A stretch of 64,000 nt of DNA, taken from positions 4,982,538 through 5,046,537 of the forward strand of contig CM041203.1 of the NCBI GenBank assembly GCA_023078555.1, written 5' to 3'. Positions within the stretch are counted from its first letter, which is position 1, and the number at the start of each line of letters is the position of its first letter. The translations under genes and the position numbers were made by a program. Positions 1-11,122 of the stretch are shown piece after piece. This DNA is from Ulva prolifera (Eukaryota; Chlorophyta; Ulvophyceae; Ulvales; Ulvaceae). The notes below the pieces were generated by a model that saw only the letters and a list, made by a program, of their open reading frames with translations, was not told the origin of the DNA and did not search any database.

Positions 1-101
1 CCGGCGACCGCCCATTCCCCTGACGTGCACGCTCTTCACGCATGTGCTCCGACACAAGCGCCAGCCCCGCGCGCTCCAATGCATGCGCCCCGCCGCACGC
101 G

Positions 102-3100
102 TCAGACCATCGGGTAGGGGAACCCCGGATGGCCCTGCGCGATCGCGACCGATCCGGACTGCATCGAGTCCGTCCCGGCGTCGCCATACGGCAGCGTCGA
201 CGCGGAGTTGATCAGCACCTTGTCGTTCAGCGGCAGCGCGCGCACGTGCGACCACAGCGCCGCCGCGCCGACGTCCGTCACCCCCGTCTTGAGGAGCCCG
301 AGGTGTTGGAGTCCGTGCAGGTGGCCGAGCGCCGGCGCGAGCATCGCCGCGCCCTCGTCCCCTAGTGGCACGAAGCTCAGCTCCAACCGCTCGAGGGCAC
401 TGATCGGTTCAAGCGCGGTGGCGAGCCGCGCGGCCATGTCGCCGCCGCTCCACCCGGCCGCGAGCGCGCAGCCCCGCGGCGCCGTGTCGACGAGGCAGAG
501 GGCCGTGAGGCGCGTGAGCGGCGCGAGCTCGCCGACGAACGACGGGATGTCGGCGAGGGCGGTGTGGGAGAAGTCGAGGGAGCGGAGGTCGGTGAGGGCG
601 CCGAGGCCGCGGAAGCAGGAGGTCTCGAAAGAGGAGGGCATCGGGGCGGCGCTGCGGTCGGTGACGGTGACGCGCAGCCGCTGCAGGGCCGCCTGCGCGG
701 AAAAGTCGAGGACGGCGGGGGGGTCGTCGGGGAGGAAGCGATAGCAGCAGGAGAGCTCGAGCCGGGTGAGGCCGCGGATCATCGGCAGAAAACTGTACAA
801 TTTGCTCTGTTTGGTCTTTCCGTGTTGACCCGGCCTGGCATTGAGAGCAGCCCGCTAGGGGTGAGCACGTTCGACCGGTCCGAGGAGGCCAGCCTTGGGC
901 TCCATAAGCCACACAAGCTGCGGCATGCAGAAGACACCATGGGGGGGGGGGGGCTCACGATCTGGACCTCGGAGATGCATGGGAAGTTGGCGAGGTTGCC
1001 GCCGGTGGGGAATGTGAGGATGAGCGCCTGCAGGTGGGACATGCCACGCAGATGCGTGAAGGTGACGCGCCGCGCGTTCTCGTCCATGTCGCAGTCCACG
1101 AGCTCCACGGTGCGCATCGCCGAGAAGATCGCGGCGCCGCTCTGCACCACCGACTTGTACACCTGCATCTGTTGCCCACGCGTGAAAGGGAGGAGCGCGT
1201 TGTGTGGCGTGCGTCGCCTACCCGCAGCCGTGCTTACTGATGCTCAGACCTGCCAGAATGCGTGCTGTGCATGCTGGGAAGGTGACCTCCGCCCTCCCGC
1301 TCGGATCTTGACGACGCATGTGCTGTGTGTGCTGTGCGTGCTGTGCTGCGTGTGCTGTGCTGTGGAGCCGCACCTGCGCCGGCGGCGTGTGGCACTTGAT
1401 GCAGCAGTAGTCCCGCAGCAGCGGCAGGTGGCGCATGAGCGGCACGAAGAGGTGGCGCGACAGGTGCTTCAGCCGGACGGACGTCAGAGTTGTAAGCTGC
1501 GTGATCGGGGTGAGGTCAGGTCTGTGCGGCGGCGCCCCCGACATCGTCAGGGACTCGAGCCGCGGCAGCTCTGAGATCGCGGCCATGAAGCGGTCGATCG
1601 AGCCCGCGTCCACCGTCGTGCACGACCAGCCGAGGAGGTGCAGTTGACGCATGGCGCGCATGCGCGGCGCCTGGTCGGCGAGCGCGGCGTGCATCGGCGC
1701 GACGACGTCCTCCGCGCTCGAGACGTCGAGCGTCGTCAGGGTTTCAAACGGCAGGTGCGGGATGAGCGTGAGCGTCGCGGAGCCGAAGCCGCTGAGCCGC
1801 AGCGACTTGAGAGCTGTGAGCCGGCGGAGGGGGTCCGCGATCGGCTGGAGCAGGGGGACGTCCCCAATGCGCGGCGGCGCTGGCCCGAACGACAGCGACG
1901 CCAGGTTGTCCAGGAAGTTGAGCACCCCCGCGAGCGCCATAGGGTCTGAGCGGCTGCACCCGCTCAGGCCGAGGCGTGTCAGCCCGGTCTTGAGGTTCCG
2001 GCAGCCGCAGATGAGCGACGCAACGGCGCCTGCGGTGAGCTCAGGGTTGTCCGAGAGGTCGAGGGAGGCGAGTTGGGGCAGCGCAAACAGCGCGGCGCGC
2101 ATCGCGGCCGCGTCAACCGCCCGGAGGTGGTTGTTTGCGAGCGACAGGTGCTGGAGGTTGGGGAGGGAGGAGGGGAGGTCGAGGATGTAGGTGGAGATGA
2201 TGGGGTGTGCCGAGCCCGTGCGGCTACACGGCGACGTCAGGGTTCCCGAGAGGTCGAGCGCCGTGAGGGGGGTGGCGCCGCCGTTGTCCGGCGCGCGCGT
2301 CGCACGGCAGTGCAGCGCCACGGTGCGGAACCGCGGTGGCAGGTGGAGCGTGACGGTGAGGTGCAGGTGGCGGAGGATGGCTCCAAGGGGCCCCGGGGAC
2401 AGCGCGCACAGCGCGGCCATGACGGAGCGCGGGGGGAACGCCGGCTGCTCCGCCGGGGTGGCGCCTTCCAACGTGTCCAACCCTGCCTCACGCTGTGGCG
2501 CCACGGTGTGCGACGGCTCGTTGCTCGAAGGCTCCTGGGCCCCCCCGGCGGAGGACTTGGCCGGGGCGGCGGACGACGAGGGCGTCGCGGACGTGTGTGC
2601 GAACGGCGTGATGTGCTGCGGCGGCGACGTGCTGCGCATGCTGCGCTGCGCCGCGTTCGAACGGAACCCCGCCGACAGCGCCGGCGCCGGGCTCGCGGAG
2701 AAGCCCGGGACCGCGCTGCCGCTGCTGCTGCCAGCGGCGCTCATCAGCCGCCGTGTGTCCGCGATCGGGGTGCTGTTGCTGCCGACGCGGCTGCCCGCGA
2801 TGCTCGGCACGAGGCTGCTGCCGCTCAGGCGGCTGCCGCCGCGGAGCGTCTCGGCCGCCGTCTCGTTGCCGGAGGACGTCGCCGTCGTCGAGGCCGGGAA
2901 ATCGGAGCCCGGGGGCAAGAGGGAGGGTGACGCTGAGCAACCGTCGGGGAGCGGGAGGGATGGCTCGCTGTTCGGCACGGAGCGCAGGCGCTCGAGCGGC
3001 GTGCCGGGGATGTCCTTCCGGAAGCTACCGCGCACGATCAGCGCGAGCATGCGTGCGGCGGCGTCAACGGTGTCGCTGTCCTCCAGCGCCGTGGCGGCCT

Positions 3101-3104
3101 GCAT
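102..3104 (-). CDS. Leucine-rich-repeat protein, cassette copy 1 (frameshift in exon 3)
   Basis: Three exons on the minus strand: 3104-1374 (577 codons), 1168-959 (70 codons) and 792-102. The intron 1 donor is CAG|GTGCGG and the acceptor is ACAG|ATG; the intron 2 donor is ATC|GTGAGC and the acceptor is TACAG|TTT. All junctions are phase 0. Residues 1-225 are Ser/Pro/Ala-rich and probably disordered. Residues 226-250 are a short hydrophobic helix-like stretch, weakly F-box-like. From residue 280 to the end about 16 repeats of LxxLxLS type follow (LTALDLSG, LQHLSLAN, LASLDLSD, LRSLDFSH, LERLELSF), as in RNI-type LRR solenoids, which bind proteins. No signal peptide, membrane segment or catalytic domain is visible. 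Exon 3 has 691 nt against 690 in the other three copies: four T instead of three right after the acceptor (789-792). That would shift the frame and lose the last LRRs unless splicing adjusts. It is either a pseudogene in the making or a sequencing indel. Confidence 0.8.
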
Positions 3105-3912
3105 GCGGCATGGGAGGTCGACTGTTGGGGGTACAGAGATGTGCAGACTGTGTATGGAGAACGTTGGGGGGATCCGGACGTCCGGAAGTCATCGTGAGTG
3201 CTGTGAACTCTTCTGAGAGCTGTCACATGAGCATGGTCCCCGTTCGAAGTGGCCCGCGCGAGGGGCAATGGTCTAACGCTTTTACTTTGACCAAGCGCAG
3301 CATGTAGGAACACGTAGCATGTAGGAACACGTCACTTAGTGGAAGGACGCTAAACGTGGCCGCGATGCATGGGCACTACGGCGTGGACGAGACTCAGAGC
3401 TGCATGGATGCTGGCACATGCACAGGGGAGGTTGCTGTAAGCAGCACATCCCGCCAGAGTGGTGGGCTACAAGGACAAAGGCGTTGTCTGGTTAATCGGC
3501 TGGAGTGAGATTTGGTTGTTGCTCCTCGCGTGGACGCCATGATTGTGGTTGTATGTTGGCTGATTTGCGTAGACGCTCTGCCATACAATGGCTCGAGTTG
3601 TTGTAAATTTATTGTGTAAAACGATCAAGGCGGCAAGGCGGGCAGCCTAGCGAACCCTGGATGCAGCAAGTAGCATGCCCGCCAGACTGGTGTGCCACCG
3701 CGCTGCTCTAATGGCATTGGATGCTGTTACGACCAAGACTGGGTTGTGGATGCACATGGCATGCTCCAACGTCAGGATGTGTGTGGCAGATTCTGTGTGA
3801 CATTTGTGGCCACACACTGGCTGCAGCTGACAGGCGCCAAGACCGGATCCACGTTCGCAGGAGGCGATTTGGTGCGGCTTTGGAGTGTTCAGTCGACGTG
3901 CGGCCAGCCCAT
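3105..3912. other. Upstream region of LRR copy 1
   Basis: Presumed 5' flank of the LRR gene. No convincing TATA box or other core promoter motif was found. The same layout recurs at 29749-30650, 14779-16150 and 40835-41700. Around 3466 there is a partial match (CTACAAGGACAAAGGCG) to the head of the retroposon family described below. Confidence 0.4.
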
Positions 3913-4691
3913 CTAGCAGAGATGGGCAGTGCGGTGCTGATGCTCCTGCCGATAACAGGCGCGCAGGAGAAGCCGCCGAGAATCCCTCGCATCTAGGTAG
4001 GATGTTAGCTCGCCCAGCGATGAAGCGTATCTCACGCGCCTATTGTTGTGCGTGTACACGCACATGTGCTCCCACAACTCCTCGCACGCAGCGGTTGAGG
4101 CAACGCACACATCGGTGAAAGGCCGGTTGCAACGCGGCCAGCTAATTCCATACTTGCGGCAAGATATACGAAGAGCATAAGTGTGACTTGAGCCGTCGCG
4201 GAGAAGCAATGCTCCCTGTGTAATGTGAGCTTTACAATGCCATTGCAGTTGCGATGCGGTCACGTGCAGTCTCGTACATAGTGAGTCCAGGAAAGCAGCT
4301 CTGTGAAAGACAAACACGCTTATTTTTGTCACGGAATCGGTATGCACGAACAGCAGCTCTCTTTGCTTCCTAGGCACTGTGGCTATTGCCAGCGTCTTCA
4401 AAGCAGGTCTGACCGCACCTCGAGAACTGCTGCGAGCTTCTCGGCGGGAAGAATCTGCGCTTTTGTGAAGTGAAACCACGCAGTGAATTGGTCCTCAGGC
4501 AGTAGTGAGGCAATGGTGCTGGCTTGGATGGGCGGCCCTTCGGCCAGTCGGCGCAGGACACGGCTCCTCTTGATTTGCTCCGCGGACAATTTTTGACCGA
4601 ATGCAGTGATTTCACTTGAATTGTTGATTCTCTTCATGGTATGTTGAAGGGCAGGCGTAATCACCGCGCTCTTCTTCCACTGTCGAGTCAC
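3913..4691 (-). CDS. Conserved coding-like block of unknown function, cassette 1
   Basis: Two open segments overlap here in different minus-strand frames. 4691-4398 encodes a peptide containing RSRVLRRLAEGPPIQAS and ends at a possible donor CTCGAG|GTGCGG, the same donor type as LRR exon 1. The segment running to 3913 contains LGELTSYLDARDSRRLLLRA. Both frames stay open in the four cassettes although the DNA has diverged. By eye roughly half of the copy 1/copy 4 differences in the first segment are synonymous. They are probably exons of one small gene, but no start or full splice model could be fixed and no family was recognised. Confidence 0.35.
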
Positions 4692-5404
4692 ATTTTCATC
4701 CGGATTCTGACATGTGCTCTACTGTGCAAGCGACGACTTCACACAGCCGTACACAATCGGAAATTTAGTAATAATGTCCTGACGTCCATGGTGGCTGGTA
4801 CTACCGTACACTGTTGTCTGGTGGCAATGTCCTGAGCGTGTGGCCTGCTTCTCAGGTACGTCCCAGCAAGGACAATCGCGTCCGTCCTGCCAACGCTTCT
4901 CAAACATCAATCAGGTATGGGTGCCCAACTGTTCGTTTTGAGGTGGCCAATGCGATGGCGGTGCAAGACGTGCACGCGTGGGTGTGATGATGTGGAACCA
5001 TCTGCCAGCAGTATGGGCCATGGGCAGCGGAAATTGCTTGCGGGCCAATGCGATGGCGGTGCAAGAGCTGGCCCGCCCACGCCAGCCAGCCCCCCTCTCC
5101 CTTACCGCCCGCCAGCCAGCACTGCTATGGCACTGCTATGGCCGGTCAGTAGTGCCTATCGCCTATTGCGCCCGCCCGGTCCGGTCCATCCCACTGATGT
5201 CCCACTTAACCGTTTCTTAACCTACCTGCTTCCTAATGGCTTGTGGGCTTGCCCTGCTTGCCTTGCTTGCCTGTCCTTGATGACAGTCCCATGCATGATC
5301 ACCAGGGGGCCACCTGCTGCCGCCGCCGGAGTCACACCTCATATCCGAATCTCAAAAAGTCACACGGGGTAGCAGAAAAGCTAGGATCTGGTGCTTTGCA
5401 AACA

Positions 5405-5590
5405 GGTGACTGGCACCCGCCCACATGCCACCCCCCACATGTCCACATGCCACCCCCCACATGCCACCCCTGTGCATATGTCCAACAGGTCCAACAGGTC
5501 CAACAGTCCAATGACAAAGAGTCATGCAACAGAGGCATGCGATGCAACAGAGGCCAGAGGCATGCGATGCAACAGAGGCATGCGATGGCT
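5405..5590. repeat. Minisatellites (CCCCACATG and GCAACAGAGGCATGCGAT), cassette 1
   Basis: Two adjoining short tandem repeats: CCACATGCCACCCC-type units with AACAGGTCC triplets, then about three units containing AACAGAGGCATGCGATG. Equivalent loci are at 17575-17690, 32235-32420 and 43190-43310, with different unit numbers. Unit length and spacing are irregular and there are no spacers, so this is not a CRISPR array. Confidence 0.7.
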
Positions 5591-6937
5591 TTGCCACAAG
5601 GCCAAGTTGCTTGCTGCTCAGCTCAGCACTAGCCTGGATACGGTTGGAGATGAGGATCTCTGACTGAGGTGGCCCACAGTCTGAGCTGTGGGCTGAGGTG
5701 CTGTCACATGCCAGCGGATGCTAGATGCTTTAGATGCTTTCGTTCCAAGACATTGCCGTTTTTTCAATGTGTTAACATTTTGCTGCAACAGGATGCCAGC
5801 AGATGCAAGCACTGTCCTGTGGGAGCACTGTCCTTTGGGAACAAGACCATGAGCCAATGTGCCAATGCGAGATGATTGTGCTCATGCAATTGCAAGGCCT
5901 TGCAATTGCATGCTAATGTTGACAATGCTAGCATGATCAGAAGTAAAGTCCCCTTTCTCCTTGTGCTGTACATGCTCAGGCCACAGCTGTTAGACACCAT
6001 GCGGTTGCAGTGCCTTGCATGCTGACCTGCTGGTGATCAGGTCTGCTGGTGATCATGACCCAGAATGTGCATGCCATGCATGTGGGGTGTGCCTCGCCTA
6101 TTTGTCCCACTGTACTGTCCTTTTTCGAGATGTCTTGTCCCGTCTTGTCCTGGCATCGGTGAGGGATGCGAGGTGCTCGCCTCATGGATGAAGCCAACTT
6201 CAGCTGAGCTGCTAGAAGTATGGCTCCACCATGAGTAAAGTGCAGGTAAGGCATGTACACACAGTATAGAATGCATAAGCAACGCTTGCTTAAGCTTATT
6301 AATCGAGGTCCTTTTGAATAGGTAGGCCTTGCAAGGTGATGCTGGACACGGGTAATTCATGGAAAGTGATGATGTGCCTTGCAAAGTGATGCCGGACACG
6401 GGTAATTCATGGAAAGTGCTGATGTGCAATCGACATAACTGTGTTTGGACAGACACGACTGTGTATGCATGTCAGCTAACCAGTCTGGCCAATGGGCTTC
6501 CTGGATGGCCAAAGCTATAGCCTTCGCACGCAGGCCCACGCAGGCCCGCTGATGTGTTGTGTACAGACGTGTCTCAGACAAACAATAAGCAGGGAACCAG
6601 TTCTCTGCTCTTTGTGTGGCGGCGCCAGTGTCAGAGAGGCTGGTGCGCAGCCTGCGAGAAAACAACTCCCAGGTGGCTGCTTTCGAATTCTGAGGCAATG
6701 TAGTTGTGGCTCTGCTGCGCTGTCGCCCGTTGTCGCCCGCCCAAATTGCGCTGCTGCATATGCTATCCCGCTGGTGGCACGCGCGCCATAGCGCCATGCG
6801 CAGAGCTGCCGAATCACAGCCAACTCCGTGAAAAGCACAATTCCCACAGGCTCATTTCATTCCTTGGCTTCTAGCGTTCACTGAGTTTGTCGAGCTCCAC
6901 TCAGCGCAAGCGAATGTAAGACTGTATTGATCTGGCG

Positions 6938-7107
6938 GTGGTATCACTGGAGAAGAAAGAACGCGCAAACTTAACACAACACACAGAACCAATTCTACTG
7001 AGGGAGCATGCACGACATGAGAACCCCATCGTCAAAGTGGTCTGTCCACTCGTGCGTGCGGACCTGATCACGGACCTGCTCATTCAATGCATTGTGTTTT
7101 GTGGGTG
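6938..7107 (+). CDS. Possible conserved exon, cassette 1
   Basis: Open segment containing ILLREHARHENPIVK and VRADLITDLLIQC, repeated in cassettes 2 and 3. It stops being conserved where a minus-strand CA-tailed retroposon begins. In copy 2 the equivalent position is a good donor (GTAAGATG). No family recognised; start and partner exons unknown. Probably a relic of a gene disrupted by the retroposon. Confidence 0.25.
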
Positions 7108-7129
7108 CGATGTGCAGTCTCTGCATGTG

Positions 7130-7340
7130 TACCGTACACACTGTGCTGCCTCATGTGCCTGTGTGGGTGGGTGTGGGTGTGTGGCAACCTGGGATTCCAT
7201 CATTTGTGGGGGGCATTGTGGGTTATGCGCGTGTTGCGTGGATGTGACGGGAGCGATGGTGCGGGCGTGTTGGACTGGGTATATCCTTGATCTGCTTGCT
7301 GCATTCGCGGTGCTACCCGCCTCGCCGCCTTGATCCTTTT
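7130..7340 (-). mobile_element. CA-tailed retroposon, cassette 1 (ancestral insertion)
   Basis: Read on the minus strand it begins near 7337 with a variant of the family head (GGATCAAGGCGGCGAGGCGG then GTAGCACCGC) and ends in a CA-rich tail (plus strand GTGTGGGTGGGTGTGGG). The same insertion is at 21425-21635 and 33945-34145, so it predates duplication of the cassettes. Confidence 0.6.
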
Positions 7341-7737
7341 AACTCTAGTACTGTGCGATCCCTAGGAGATCCGGCTACTAGCTATAGCTCCCGCTAGCAC
7401 AGTATCTATTGGCCGCATCGGCCCGGGCGGCGCCTGGGTCCCGTACCGCCAAGCATGAATGGGGCTCACCGGCCGCAGGCATGGCAGGTTTGTTGGCATC
7501 CTGACTGAGGCCTAGATCTCATACGATGTATCGCTGTGGCACGGTGTGCATGCAGGCGGACGACCTCCAGCGGCTCCTTGGCCATCCGGCCTGATCAGGC
7601 AGCCAGCTAGGTGGGGATGTCGCCACATGTAGAGTAAATAGAAGCTGGGTTTTCTTAGCCGTATCCCTTGAAGGACATTGACGGCTCCGGATGAACATGC
7701 TGGAAGGGATAAAGCCCCTCGGACAATCGCACGCAAT

Positions 7738-7961
7738 CAGTGCTCTACAGTTGGATTTTTTCCTGGCGGGAAAACTGACGGCTCGCTTCGCTCGCCATCG
7801 GGGTTTTGCCACAATTCCCGAAATCTGGCGGGACATCGTCCGGATAGCACAGCGAGACCGCTTCGTGTCGGCGGGAAAACCGACGACTCCCTCGCTGGCC
7901 GTCGGATTTCCGCCATACTTTTCAATTTTTGTTGGGAAACCGATCGGTTTGTAGAGCACTG
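7738..7961. mobile_element. hAT-like MITE, cassette 1
   Basis: 224 bp with 12-bp perfect terminal inverted repeats CAGTGCTCTACA / TGTAGAGCACTG and flanking 8-bp direct repeats CACGCAAT (7730-7737) and CACGCAAC (7962-7969). Cassette 2 has the uninterrupted target at 21767-21774. CAGTG termini and an 8-bp target duplication are the hallmark of hAT transposons. No coding capacity, so non-autonomous. The interior holds two hairpins (7765-7810 and 7870-7914) starting GGCGGGAAAAC. Confidence 0.85.
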
Positions 7962-8559
7962 CACGCAACTCACAGAGCCTCCTCATGTGCTAATGTGTGG
8001 TGGTTTACCTCTTCGGCAAGAGCGGTCCCGTTGACTGGGAGTTGTCAATGTCCAATAGGATACGGCTCAGTAAATTCAGATTCACTTTACGTTGACGGAG
8101 CTGGACAAAGGTTTGCTTGCTTTCTGCAGTGGTACAGCGACAACCTCACATGCATGTCACAACCCGTGCATATGTCTGACTTTGCCGTGCCAGTAATGTT
8201 TCACCTCTCCGCCTGGTGACATTGCCTGGTATACTATAGCTGCTGTGTCAAGCAGGCTGCCACTCCGCTCCAGTGGTATAGCGGGCACATCAGAGCACAC
8301 GCGTACGGCAGCAGACCTACTGCCACAATAGGGCAAGAACCGGGACAGCGGCCTGCGAAGACGAAGACAATATTTGCTCCACCCGAAGGTATGGTGTCCT
8401 ATAGCTGACATGCATGGATACGTCGCTGGTTTGTGCTTGTGGACACATACTCTGCTGAGTTGGTGTAACTCAGCACGTGGAATGCAGGCTGCATGAATCT
8501 GTGAGTACTCTAGAGGGAGGTACGCTCACAGCAGCTGCCCATGTGTTCTTTCACAACTC

Positions 8560-8720
8560 CCCTGCCTAGGGTCTTGTTCTGTCCCGCAAGATCGCAGGCT
8601 CTAGAGCTTGTCTGCCAGCTCTAGAGCTTGTCTGTCCCGCAAGATCGCAGGCTCTAGAGAGATGCCAGTGGCATCTTGTCCTGCAAGATCGCAAGCTCTT
8701 GTCCAGCTGTGAGCACGTGG
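8560..8720. repeat. Variable-number repeat GCAAGATCGCAGGCTCT, cassette 1
   Basis: About three to four units of GCAAGATCGCAGGCTCT with linkers containing AGAGCTTGTCT. Cassette 3 (35380-35405) has one unit and cassette 2 (23045-23105) has two, so copy number differs between otherwise similar cassettes. Confidence 0.65.
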
Positions 8721-11122
8721 ACAGTACATGGAGGGAGTACAAGGCTACGCAATATTGGCTACACAATATTGTATTGAGAGATATCCCTCAAAAAATTTCG
8801 TGATGCTCGATGCTCGATGCTCGAGCTCTGGCACTCCCATACTCCCACGCGACACTCCCACATGGACTGTCATGTTCTTATTGTATACTATAGCAATCCA
8901 GTCATGGCATTTGATTTCCAAGTGAATCTAGATCAAACCCAGCTGGGTCTTCTGAGCTGTATCCTAATTATAAGGTGTAAAGCACCTGGACCCCCCCCTC
9001 CAGACGGCCGTATGCAACTCACAGGGCCTCCTCCCGTGGTGCTGGAAGGTATTGACAAGACATCAAAGCCAGCTGCGGCTGTGGCCGCAGAGGCATGTCC
9101 CGGAAAGCTACCTTATGAATCAATTCAGACAGCTTGCAGACAGCCTCTGATCAGCTCTCATGAGAGCTGCAAGCATCTCTGTGCACCGACTGTGATGTGG
9201 TGCAAGGACAAAGTCGGCGAGGCGGTGTTGTGGAGCGCTTCCAGGGGTGGCGTTGGTGAGCGATGTGAGTTGGCATTTGGTGCGACCGGTGGTTCAGGCT
9301 GCCTGCTCTGCGCAGGCGACCTTCTCAACACACGCATGCGTGAGGATTTGGCGCAGAGATTCCATGTACCTAGCATAACATCGCCAGGCTGACACGCATT
9401 TCCGCGTGAGCAGGGCACAGTGCTTCCGTGCAAATGGCGTCACCAAGATCCATCATGGACTGTATGTGTCGGTCGCATGGCGCTGCAGCAATCTCACCAC
9501 CTCAGCCGGCCGTGGCAATCAATCGGCTCGTACAGTCAACACACCTTTGCGCGGGCAATGGACTTTCATATTTGCAACGACGCAGCTGCGACAGTACTTT
9601 ACAAACAGTCCTACATGGGCGCTGAATGCATGCAAATCGCTGCGGTACATGCGAGCCCAGCCAGCCTCTGAGGCTCAGCACCAGCCACCAAGCACGCACC
9701 ATTCATTCACACACGAGCCCGTGTTCAGAGCAGCAGCGGCGCAAGCCCACCATGCGGTCACGGGGGCGGCATGTCCCGCGCGCCACCCTGTCCAAGGGCT
9801 GGCCCTCCAGAGTCCAGTGACTCTCTCCATACACATAACCTTACATTCCCTCCCATCTGAGCTTGCGTGTCGCACACGCCGCCGTTCCGAACACATGTGT
9901 GCTGATCGACGGCGGCCTGCCTGGCCACACGCTTCGCCGCAGCATCTGGGCGATGCGCAAGCGCGCAGCACGGTGGTCAAAGTGCACGCTCGCATGTTCG
10001 CCGTGATAGCATTCTCAGAGATACTGAGCGGTCGCCGCGCCGGGGTCAGGCCGCACTGCCTCCACAAGGCCGGCACACCACGCCAACACAAGCAATCACA
10101 GTCCCACAGACACCCCCATGGCCACAGCCGCAGCTGCCGGTGTGGCCCCCTCATGCATGTACGCACGCAGGAGCTCACCAGCGCACACACCCTTCGCCGT
10201 TGCAACACACCAGCACACAATCCCTCACAAGGGCACCACTCGTTCAACGCAGGGTTCAAAAACGGTGTGTCTACCAGCGGCCTCGCCCCGGTGCACCTCG
10301 GACCCCCTACACCACTCTCGATGCCAGGCACACAACCTCTCACGACACATCACAACAAACGCGGTCTCATGACCTTCAGTCCGGCCTCACACAGCTTTAT
10401 TGTCTCACACCGGCTCCCTGTCACTGCGTGGGGCGCACACCCCTCGCAAATGTTCTTGATGTTTGTTTGTAGCCTTGTTTGTAATTTTCAGATTTCTGAG
10501 CCCCGGCAGCAACGCCCAGCCGGCGCAAAGCCGATCACGGCGCCGCGCCGGGGCGTACACGCATGCATGCCGCAGGCCGCCTCGCCAGCCCGGCTGCAGG
10601 GGTTCCGCGGAGCTGTCAATACAGTTGTGGACAACGCTATGGCTCCATGCACACGCACAGCGCATGCATGCGAGCGCATATGCGCTCGCGGCCCCCGAGC
10701 ACGCTGTGGGCAGCGGGCCCCTGGTCACGCCTCATCTTCCCTCCTCCTTCACACGCACGAGGCCCTGACAAGCCCTCGGTCCTCCATGCCTCAACCCACC
10801 CATCTGAGCCCCCCCCTCCCGCCCTAGCCTCCATCCCGCCGACCAGCGCGCACACGACAGGACAGCCGTAGGCCCACGCGCCGCAACCCTAAGCCACCCC
10901 GAAGCGCGGCGGCACACATCCGTCGGGCACACCAGCCTCGCCGAAGAACCCCCGCACCCCAACCCACTTCGCGCTGAGCCCAAAATCCGCCATCCTTGTG
11001 CCCGTTTGGGCTGCGCCGCCGCCGGCGACCGCCCATTCCCCTGACGTGCACGCTCTTCACGCATGTGCTCCGACACGTGCGACAGCCCCGCGTGCTCCAG
11101 TACATGCGCCACACCGCACGCG
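8721..11122. other. Intergenic region between cassette 1 and the LRR gene of cassette 2
   Basis: No gene supported. The plus strand has long open frames (9406-10827), but they are broken in cassette 2 (25.36-26.5 kb) and low in complexity. On the minus strand downstream of the LRR stop, AATAAAGCTGTGTGAG lies about 730 bp beyond the stop (near 10395). It is conserved at the same distance in cassettes 3 and 4, so much of this could be LRR 3' UTR. On the plus strand TTTGTAATTTT occurs at about 10482. Confidence 0.4.

Larger units (their letters stand above)
1..11021. repeat. Tandem LRR cassette, copy 1 (left end cut by window)
   Basis: First of four head-to-tail copies. Base 1 corresponds to 11022, 26654 and 37726. 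The copy holds an LRR gene on the minus strand followed by intergenic DNA. From about 3.1 kb to its right end it is nearly identical to cassette 3 (29.8-37.7 kb), differing by scattered substitutions and small indels. Its first 1.3 kb is instead closest to cassette 4. The boundaries are arbitrary because the array is continuous, and the array probably extends left of the window. Confidence 0.9.

Noticed and set aside
2073-2930. Long plus-strand frames opposite LRR exons (Arg-rich, Gly-rich)
   Set aside because: Shadows of GC-rich coding sequence on the minus strand; composition is typical of antisense frames.
5405-5590. Possible CRISPR-like array
   Set aside because: Units are irregular, directly tandem without spacers, and there are no cas genes; a eukaryotic minisatellite.
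8817-9392. 191-codon plus-strand open frame, also at 35521-36096
   Set aside because: Conserved only between near-identical cassettes; broken in cassette 4. It contains a retroposon head-like sequence (GCAAGGACAAAGTCGGCG) and no recognisable motif.
9406-10827. 473-codon plus-strand open frame, also at 36110-37531
   Set aside because: The two copies are nearly identical DNA, so conservation proves nothing. In the more diverged cassette 2 (25.36-26.5 kb) the frame is broken. The composition is low in complexity and the opposite strand is open too.
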